Made by a program: the position numbers and the translations under genes | Shown here: positions 34,558 through 39,536 of the stretch, in pieces | Layout of the letters: each line of letters starts with the position of its first letter | How positions within the stretch are numbered: position 1 is the stretch's first letter | The notes under the pieces: model-generated | What the model was told of the DNA's origin: nothing | The model's database searches: none | What the model saw: the letters and a program-made list of their open reading frames with translations, nothing else | Origin: Herminiimonas sp. | Lineage (GTDB): Bacteria > Pseudomonadota > Gammaproteobacteria > Burkholderiales > Burkholderiaceae_D | DNA: 39,536 bases | Assembly (NCBI GenBank): GCA_028292315.1 | Contig: JAQGMO010000271.1 | Location: 1-39,536, forward strand | Direction of reading: 5' to 3'

Positions 34558-34682
34558 TACTTCTAACTGGCCGTGTGCCTTACTGGGCCGCGCGTAGCCA
34601 ATAGTCGACTGTCCGCCATGCGGGCTTGCGCTGATTCTCGAGTTCGACGACCAAGAGGACCCGCGATCCCGCTTGTAAATAG

Positions 34683-35126
34683 TCAGCCATTGGCCCGTTT
34701 CCAAGCCAGCACCGCACTGCGCGCTTCCGCCGTATTTTCCTCAAGCCGCGCCACGATATCGAGCGCGTCGCCATCAGGACCGTGCCGCAACTGAACCCGG
34801 CGTTTTTGATCGCCGTGTTTCCAGTTCGGGAATAGCGTGAGGTCGACATGGTGGGTCACCCACTCGCCGTCCACCGAATAGCGGCCGGCGTATGCCATGA
34901 AGCCGGAATAAGCGCCGGCCTTCTCGGCATCCGATGCATTCCATTGCCCGCCGGTGACAAAGTTTGGCCGGTCCGCGCGACCCATCATGCACATCATTCG
35001 TCCGTCCGGCTCATACTGGATGAAGCCCTCCAGCGCGGTGCCGAGCGGATAGGTGACGCGCCCGTCGTCATATTGCTGTTGCCACGAGACGATGTCCCAA
35101 CGCCCGAGAAGAAGACTCTTGTCCAT
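34683..35126 (-). CDS. Lipocalin-like domain protein
   Basis: The 147-residue protein begins LLLGRWDIVSWQQQYDDG and continues GFIQYEPDGRMMCMMG and YSGFMAYAGRYSVDGEWVTHHVDL, the pattern of the bacterial Lipocalin_5 family often found in aromatic and terpenoid catabolic clusters. These proteins are presumed to bind small hydrophobic molecules; a catalytic role is not established. AAGGAA lies 7 nt before ATG 35126. It ends the dioxygenase unit and lies 204 bp before the ALDH start. Confidence 0.8.
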   Translation of the reverse strand: MDKSLLLGRWDIVSWQQQYDDGRVTYPLGTALEGFIQYEPDGRMMCMMGRADRPNFVTGGQWNASDAEKAGAYSGFMAYAGRYSVDGEWVTHHVDLTLFPNWKHGDQKRRVQLRHGPDGDALDIVARLEENTAEARSAVLAWKRANG

Positions 35127-35258
35127 GCGGTTCCTTATGTATGTAGTGGTGGATCGCGGCTCGACGGTGGTCGGCCGCGCCAAGGTCAGTCAGGTTAACC
35201 AACGGCCCAGTCGTCCCGGAAGTTCGGCCGTGTCCGTGTCAGGGATGCGCGATGTGCG

Positions 35259-35600
35259 TCAGTCCTCGAACCGCACATACACCGCGTCACCGTCGATCTG
35301 GATCGGATAAGTCTTCATCGGCTGCGTGGCTGGCATGGACAACGCCTCGCCGGTGCGGATGTCGAAGGTCGCGCCATGAAACGGGCATTCAACGATACCA
35401 TTCTCGATGAAACCGTCGCACAGCGAGGCTGCGCCATGGCTGCAGGTGTCATCGATCGCAAAGAAATTGCCATCGACTTTGAACACCGCGATCGGCGCCC
35501 TTCCGTCAATATGCACCTGGAAACCGGCATCCGGCGCGACGTCGCTCACTTTGCATGCAAGTTGCATATTGAGCCGGGAACAAACGTTTTTTTCCGTCAT
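35259..35600 (-). CDS. Rieske-type [2Fe-2S] ferredoxin
   Basis: The 113-residue protein has a single Rieske domain with Cys53-x-His55 (TCSHGAASL) and Cys72-x2-His75 (CPFHGATFD), as in NdoA/BphF-type ferredoxins of ring-hydroxylating dioxygenases. It should carry electrons to the alpha-beta dioxygenase of the same unit. AAGGA lies 8 nt before the ATG. It is 149 bp after the extradiol dioxygenase gene. No dedicated ferredoxin reductase is adjacent; the VanB-type reductase at 26149 has its own cluster and may or may not serve it. Confidence 0.92.
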   Translation of the reverse strand: MTEKNVCSRLNMQLACKVSDVAPDAGFQVHIDGRAPIAVFKVDGNFFAIDDTCSHGAASLCDGFIENGIVECPFHGATFDIRTGEALSMPATQPMKTYPIQIDGDAVYVRFED

Positions 35601-35749
35601 GTCACTGGTCCTTCATTGCGGACGGCTGCACGTTCGGCACGCCGCCCAGTGGTGGATTCATGTGGTGTGCCGCTAGCCGCAGACACAGCGCCAGCCGCTC
35701 GCCGCAAAGTGCGTATGGAGATCGATCGTCATGCGAGGACTGCGCATCG

Positions 35750-36667
35750 TCATACCGACTCGATGTCGCCAACCGCCGACTTGCGCGGATCAGTCGGCCC
35801 GCCCCAATAGTCCAGCGATTCGGTGCCCGGTACGAGCACGCGGTGTTTGCGCGCGCCGACCTCGGGAAACTCTTCCATGCCGAAACTGTATTCGACAGTC
35901 AAGCCGTCCGGATCGAGGAAGTAATAGAACATGCTGCCGGAGGGCGGGTGGCGCCCGGGACCATTAACGACCGGCACTTCGGCGCGCTGGAAACGCCACA
36001 TGGCACGGCCGATGTCATCTACCTCGGTGACCATGAAGTTGATGTGGTGCAGACCCGGCTTCGCCCCGCGGCCAATGCCCAGCGAGTGATGCAGCGGGTT
36101 CGGAAACGCACGCATGAAGGTGATTGCGCCCTCCACTTCGTCGGAGATGCGGAAATTCAGCACATTGCGGAAGAACCGCACGGCGTCCGGATAGTTCGGC
36201 GTCTTCAGCACCACGTGACCGAGACGCTGGATCTTCGCCACTGTGGGCACGAAGGGACGGCCGCCAATCTCGCGCATGTCGTCGAAGAAGTCGAACGTCG
36301 CGCCAGTCATAGGCTCCACCATGCGCACGCCGCGGCCGATGCGCATGGCCGAGCATTCTGCCTGCGGCAGTTCTTGGCAGGCAATGCCCTCAGCCGCCAT
36401 AACCTCGCATAGCGCGTCAAGCGCCTCGGGCGATTCCATTTCAAAACCCAGCCGTTTCAGTCCTGGCCGTGCGCCCTTGAACAGCACCACCGCATGATGC
36501 TCGGGCCCGCAGCGCAGAAAGCGCGCGTCATCAGGACCACGTGCCGACAAGGATTCGAGGCCGACCTGATCGCGGTAGAAGCGCTCTGACCGGTCAAGGT
36601 CGGTGACGTTCAGCGCCACGTAGCCCAGGCGGCGGTAACGAATTTCAGCAATGCGCGGGTGTTGCAT
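35750..36667 (-). CDS. Type I extradiol ring-cleavage dioxygenase (VOC superfamily)
   Basis: The 305-residue protein has two VOC modules. The C-terminal module keeps the whole active site of BphC-type enzymes: iron ligands His151 (LGHVVL), His208 (LHHINF) and Glu259 (TVEYSF), and catalytic His194 (LHHSLG), His240 (PGRHPP) and Tyr249 (FYYFLD). The spacing is within a few residues of BphC (146, 210, 260, 195, 241, 250). It should open a catechol-type ring next to the hydroxyls. ATG 36667 has AAAGGA upstream; ATG 36673 has no room for a ribosome site. It follows the PdxA-like gene by 2 nt. Confidence 0.93.
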   Translation of the reverse strand: MQHPRIAEIRYRRLGYVALNVTDLDRSERFYRDQVGLESLSARGPDDARFLRCGPEHHAVVLFKGARPGLKRLGFEMESPEALDALCEVMAAEGIACQELPQAECSAMRIGRGVRMVEPMTGATFDFFDDMREIGGRPFVPTVAKIQRLGHVVLKTPNYPDAVRFFRNVLNFRISDEVEGAITFMRAFPNPLHHSLGIGRGAKPGLHHINFMVTEVDDIGRAMWRFQRAEVPVVNGPGRHPPSGSMFYYFLDPDGLTVEYSFGMEEFPEVGARKHRVLVPGTESLDYWGGPTDPRKSAVGDIESV

Positions 36668-36669
36668 GT

Positions 36670-37665
36670 TCATCCTTTCATTGTAAAGCGGCCGGCGGCG
36701 AGCGCGGCCGCGGTCGTCATCGCGGCGAGCATGCCTGCATGCTGCGCGACGCCACGCCCGGCAATGTCCATCGCCGAGCCGTGCGGCACTGTCAGGTGGA
36801 CATAGGGCAGGCCGATATAAATCGAGCATGCTCCTTCGAATGCGGTGGTCTTGAGCGCGATCTGCCCCTGATCGTGGTACATCGACACGACAACGTCATA
36901 GCGGCCTTCGAAACACTGCCGGAACACTGCGTCGGGCGAGATCGGCCCTTCGACATTGATGCCGCGCTCGCGCGCGGTCTGCGCGGCCGGGCCGATCGCA
37001 TTACGCTCCTCATTGCCGCGCGCGTGCGGGTTCAATCCGGCCAGCGCGATGCGGGGCCCGCGCAAGCCCCATCGTTCGAGCGTTTCGTGGACCAGGCATA
37101 CCAGGGCCAGCACGCGTTCCCTGGTGATCGTCGCCGGCACATCAAGGATCGAGATATGCTCCGACATCGGCACCACGCGCAACTTGCCGCTGGTGCGGAG
37201 CAGGAATGTCCCTGGCGGGCCCGCTTCGTCGTCGTCAGTCATGCCGACGCCCAGCTTCAGGGATGCGCGGTCGATCGGGGCCATGATCCAGGCGTCGACG
37301 TCGCCGCGCTCCGCGAGCCGGGTGCTTAGATCAAGCCATTTGCGCACTGCGCGTCCGGCCGCGGCCGATGGCTGGCCTACGGTCACCTCGTGCGGCGCCA
37401 GCAGGCCGGGATCGAGCACATCGACCACATCCGCCTGAAACGCCGCTTCGGCGACGGCGGCGATCGGACGCGCCCGGAGGCCAAGTCCGCAATAGCCGAT
37501 TGCGCGCTCGACCGCGGCGACACTGCCAATGAGCAGCGGACGCGAGGTCTGGCTCGGCAAGCCGGTCGCCAGAGCCTTAACGGCCACCTCCGGTCCAACT
37601 CCGCCCGGGTCGCCGATCATCGTCGCGACGATCGGCTTTTCCATTGTGCGTTCGGCTTGGCTCAC
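36670..37665 (-). CDS. PdxA/TphB-family dehydrogenase, probable cis-dihydrodiol dehydrogenase
   Basis: The 331-residue protein has the PdxA start MIGDPGGVGPEVAVKAL. Three His ligands are in place: MSEHIS, LNPHARG and MYHDQGQ. In the second, PdxA normally has NPHAGEGG, but here NPHARGNEERN, a difference in the substrate loop. PdxA makes pyridoxine precursors, while TphB, in the same family, oxidises and decarboxylates the cis-diol from terephthalate dioxygenase. With dioxygenase genes on both sides the TphB-like role is the better reading. The GTG at 37665 overlaps the beta-subunit stop (GTGA); ATG 37644 is an alternative. Confidence 0.87.
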   Translation of the reverse strand: MSQAERTMEKPIVATMIGDPGGVGPEVAVKALATGLPSQTSRPLLIGSVAAVERAIGYCGLGLRARPIAAVAEAAFQADVVDVLDPGLLAPHEVTVGQPSAAAGRAVRKWLDLSTRLAERGDVDAWIMAPIDRASLKLGVGMTDDDEAGPPGTFLLRTSGKLRVVPMSEHISILDVPATITRERVLALVCLVHETLERWGLRGPRIALAGLNPHARGNEERNAIGPAAQTARERGINVEGPISPDAVFRQCFEGRYDVVVSMYHDQGQIALKTTAFEGACSIYIGLPYVHLTVPHGSAMDIAGRGVAQHAGMLAAMTTAAALAAGRFTMKG

Positions 37666-38180
37666 AGCAGAAAGCTCAGGTTATCGATAAATTCGTCGTT
37701 ATTGATGAGCAGCACCTTCTTGCTTGCTATCCGCAGCATGCCGTCGCGGCGGCGCAACTCGTAGATGAAGCGCCCGTTGAAGACATCCTGGTGGCCATTT
37801 CGCAACTCGGCGAGTATGAAGTTTGCCCTTACCTTTACGCGCTCGCCATCGTCGTTTTCGATCACGACATTCGATACCACTCGGCGCATCCGCGAGCGCG
37901 GACGCTGCGAATGCGCCGATCTGCTCTTGAGGCGGAACATGCGGTCGTCGAGCCGCGTGCGGTTGTCATACACGATTGAAATCGCGCGTGCCGGATCTAT
38001 GTCATCGGCGCCGGCCGGAATCCAGTAAAGGAGGTCGCCCTCGTTGTCCCACAGTGCGAGCCAGTCGTCGAAGCGATGTTCGTCGGCGCAGTCGGCTTCG
38101 CAGTAGAGCAGACTCTGGACTTCTTCGAGCGACGCCTGTACGCCGGCCTTCGGCGATGGTGTTTGAATGATCGCGTTCAT
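37662..38180 (-). CDS. Ring-hydroxylating dioxygenase beta subunit
   Basis: The 172-residue protein has the cone-shaped SnoaL/NTF2-like fold of beta subunits (BphE, TphA3): EVQSLLYCEADCADEHRFDDWLALW, then YWIPAG and a long strand series ending SKKVLLINNDEF. It is structural and helps form the alpha3beta3 complex. Its ATG overlaps the alpha stop by 4 nt (ATGA), and its end overlaps the PdxA-like start. GGGAG is 7 nt before the ATG. Beta and alpha should be made in equal amounts by coupling. Confidence 0.92.
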   Translation of the reverse strand: MNAIIQTPSPKAGVQASLEEVQSLLYCEADCADEHRFDDWLALWDNEGDLLYWIPAGADDIDPARAISIVYDNRTRLDDRMFRLKSRSAHSQRPRSRMRRVVSNVVIENDDGERVKVRANFILAELRNGHQDVFNGRFIYELRRRDGMLRIASKKVLLINNDEFIDNLSFLL

Positions 38181-39487
38181 GCCTTGGCTCCCATCAGCGC
38201 TTTCCATTGCTTGAGCTGTCCACGTTGCGTCACCTCGTCGGTGATGCTGCCGACGATCGACCCATCGGCATCGACACGTTCCCGATCGAGGCCGCGCGCC
38301 AGCAAGACCCAGGGATCGACGTCCGCCGACAGACCGACCTGGTTGCGCTCGAAGATTTCGACATCGTCCGGCGAACCCTGGCTGGCTGGACCGTAAAACG
38401 CCTCGTGGTTGCGCAGGCGCAGCTGATTGATCGGATCAGGCACCCCCTGCAACAAGGTCGGGAACATCAGCACTTCAGTCTGGTCGGCGGCGACCGGGCG
38501 GATAAGGCGGATCTGGCTGCCGATCAGTTGCAGGTTCGGGAAGACGCCGATATGCGGGTCGCCTGCCCACACGAGGATCTCGTCGGCGCGCTGCTGGCCA
38601 TACGCCGTCACCATCGACTGGTAATACTCATCCCAGCCGGGCTTGCCCTTCATGGACTCGAGATAGTCGGTGTAGTTGGCGCTGCGCACCGGGTAAACGT
38701 CAAGCATCGCGTGGCCATTGCCGAGGTCGCGCGTGAGATTGGCCGATTCGTCGCTGAACGCCTCGCCCTTCGACGAAGCTGTGACGCCGGCCGGCTGTTT
38801 GCGCCGCCGCACTTCATACACCGTCTTGTGAACATAATTTGGGTGGTAGCCGTCCATGCCGACGAATTTCCAGTTGGCACGGAATGTCGTCTTGTTGACC
38901 CCGGATCGAACGTCGATTTGGCCGATCGGCGAGACATCGAGGAACAAATCCATGTAGCCCTTGGCCAGGCCCAGATGCTCGTCAAGCGACACGCCCTTCT
39001 CGCTCAGGCTGGCGAAGACGAAGCCGCGGTACGTGCCGAGCCGCGGAACGGGCGTCAGGCTGTACTCGGCGAAGTTCAGATCGCCGTAACCGCTAAGATC
39101 GGGCACAGAGAGCAGCTCTCCGGTGTTGTCATAGACCCAGCCGTGGTATGGGCAGGTGAACCGCTTCTGGCAGCCGGTCTCCTCCTCGGTCAGAGAAACG
39201 CCGCGGTGGCGGCAGCGGTTCATCACCACGCGAACCTTGCCGTCGGAGCCGCGCACCATGATTGCGGACTGGCGCCCGAGCCGGGTCACACGAAAATCAC
39301 CGGCATTCGGGATCTCCGCCTCGTGGCCGACGCACAGCCAGGTGCGGTGAAATATCCTCGACATCTCGGCGTCGAATACCGCCTGGCTCGTATAGGTGGC
39401 GCCATGGACACGGTCCCGCTGCACAAGTTCCGAGAAATCCTCGTGCGTGTCGGCCGGCCCGCTAGACAAGAATAGCGGCAACTTCAT
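38177..39487 (-). CDS. Aromatic ring-hydroxylating dioxygenase alpha subunit (Rieske)
   Basis: The 436-residue protein has the Rieske site Cys92, His94, Cys112 and His115 (CRHRG, CPYHGW) and the mononuclear iron site Asp212, His215, His220 in FVGMDGYHPNYVHKT. It is the length of NdoB/BphA-type alpha subunits. It should add two oxygen atoms to an aromatic ring as cis-diol. The substrate is not fixed by sequence; the neighbours suggest an aromatic acid. AGGAGA lies 4 nt before the ATG. It is the first gene of the dioxygenase unit and carries the bipartite element just upstream. Confidence 0.94.
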   Translation of the reverse strand: MKLPLFLSSGPADTHEDFSELVQRDRVHGATYTSQAVFDAEMSRIFHRTWLCVGHEAEIPNAGDFRVTRLGRQSAIMVRGSDGKVRVVMNRCRHRGVSLTEEETGCQKRFTCPYHGWVYDNTGELLSVPDLSGYGDLNFAEYSLTPVPRLGTYRGFVFASLSEKGVSLDEHLGLAKGYMDLFLDVSPIGQIDVRSGVNKTTFRANWKFVGMDGYHPNYVHKTVYEVRRRKQPAGVTASSKGEAFSDESANLTRDLGNGHAMLDVYPVRSANYTDYLESMKGKPGWDEYYQSMVTAYGQQRADEILVWAGDPHIGVFPNLQLIGSQIRLIRPVAADQTEVLMFPTLLQGVPDPINQLRLRNHEAFYGPASQGSPDDVEIFERNQVGLSADVDPWVLLARGLDRERVDADGSIVGSITDEVTQRGQLKQWKALMGAKA

Positions 39488-39504
39488 CTCTTCTCCTAAG
39501 CAAT

Positions 39505-39536
39505 AGAACTAAGTATCGCAATAATAGATCGCTGTT
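39505..39536 (-). promoter_or_regulatory. Dioxygenase-operon promoter element matching 34513 (cut by window end)
   Basis: The plus-strand order is AGAAC (39505-39509), 10 nt, AATAATAGA (39520-39528), 5 nt, then GTT at 39534-39536, where the window ends. This repeats the spacing of the element at 34513-34546 exactly. TATTAT (complement of 39521-39526) may be the -10. The -35 lies outside the window. Confidence 0.6.

Noticed and set aside
36670-37665. Annotation as vitamin B6 gene pdxA
   Set aside because: The gene is translationally coupled to aromatic dioxygenase genes and has a changed His loop, so a TphB-like role is more likely.

Overview
The window looks like chromosomal DNA of a high-GC betaproteobacterium, most likely Burkholderiales and probably Oxalobacteraceae. 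The evidence is the housekeeping block hemA-prfA-prmC-grxD-ubiX, the G/C-rich third codon positions and the protein wording. No rRNA, tRNA, insertion sequence, CRISPR array or phage module was recognised. The assignment is inferred from gene content, not from a marker gene search.

Region 1 (1-9500) is a lipid-like pigment cluster of the aryl-polyene/xanthomonadin type. The plus-strand arm runs MMPL exporter (5' end outside the window), polysaccharide deacetylase, methyltransferase, ketosynthase, chain-length factor, hotdog dehydratase and ketoreductase; from the deacetylase on, most genes overlap or nearly touch. A convergent minus-strand arm holds a flavin-dependent halogenase-like enzyme, a PlsC-type acyltransferase and a family 2 glycosyltransferase. 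The likely product is a polyunsaturated aryl chain built by iterative KS/CLF-DH-KR, possibly halogenated, attached to a lipid and exported. The acyl carrier proteins, ligase and lyase expected for such a pathway must lie left of the window. A 14-bp tandem repeat array precedes the halogenase gene.

Region 2 (9540-15450) holds mixed accessory and metabolic genes: a MipA/OmpV outer membrane protein, a small secreted protein, and a Mut7-C RNase-domain protein whose N-terminal ubiquitin-like domain carries two in-frame amber codons. These are followed by pncB, a MobA-like nucleotidyltransferase, an ABM-domain protein, an HTH regulator behind a 470-bp AT-rich gap, and an OmpR-type response regulator in which the phospho-acceptor Asp is His.

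Region 3 (15450-26070) is the housekeeping block: hemA, prfA, dsbB, prmC, tex, grxD and ubiX. It is followed by small unknown genes, an EamA transporter, a 680-bp gap with an orphan intrinsic terminator (candidate small RNA), and a conserved hypothetical gene.

Region 4 (26149-39536) is an all-minus-strand aromatic catabolic island. One unit, read from 39487 leftwards, encodes a two-subunit Rieske ring-hydroxylating dioxygenase, a PdxA/TphB-type cis-dihydrodiol dehydrogenase, a type I extradiol dioxygenase, a Rieske ferredoxin and a lipocalin-like protein. A second unit, from 34479 leftwards, encodes an aldehyde dehydrogenase, two TctC/Bug solute receptors, a VanA-type Rieske monooxygenase and a GMC alcohol dehydrogenase, then an IclR regulator and a VanB-type reductase. 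A plausible reading is a side-chain oxidation stage (VanA/VanB-type, then GMC, then ALDH) feeding a ring dihydroxylation and meta-cleavage stage. The substrate cannot be read from sequence. Both units are preceded by the same bipartite promoter element (AGAAC, 10 nt, AATAATAGA, 5 nt, GTTCT), which suggests co-regulation, perhaps by the local IclR protein.
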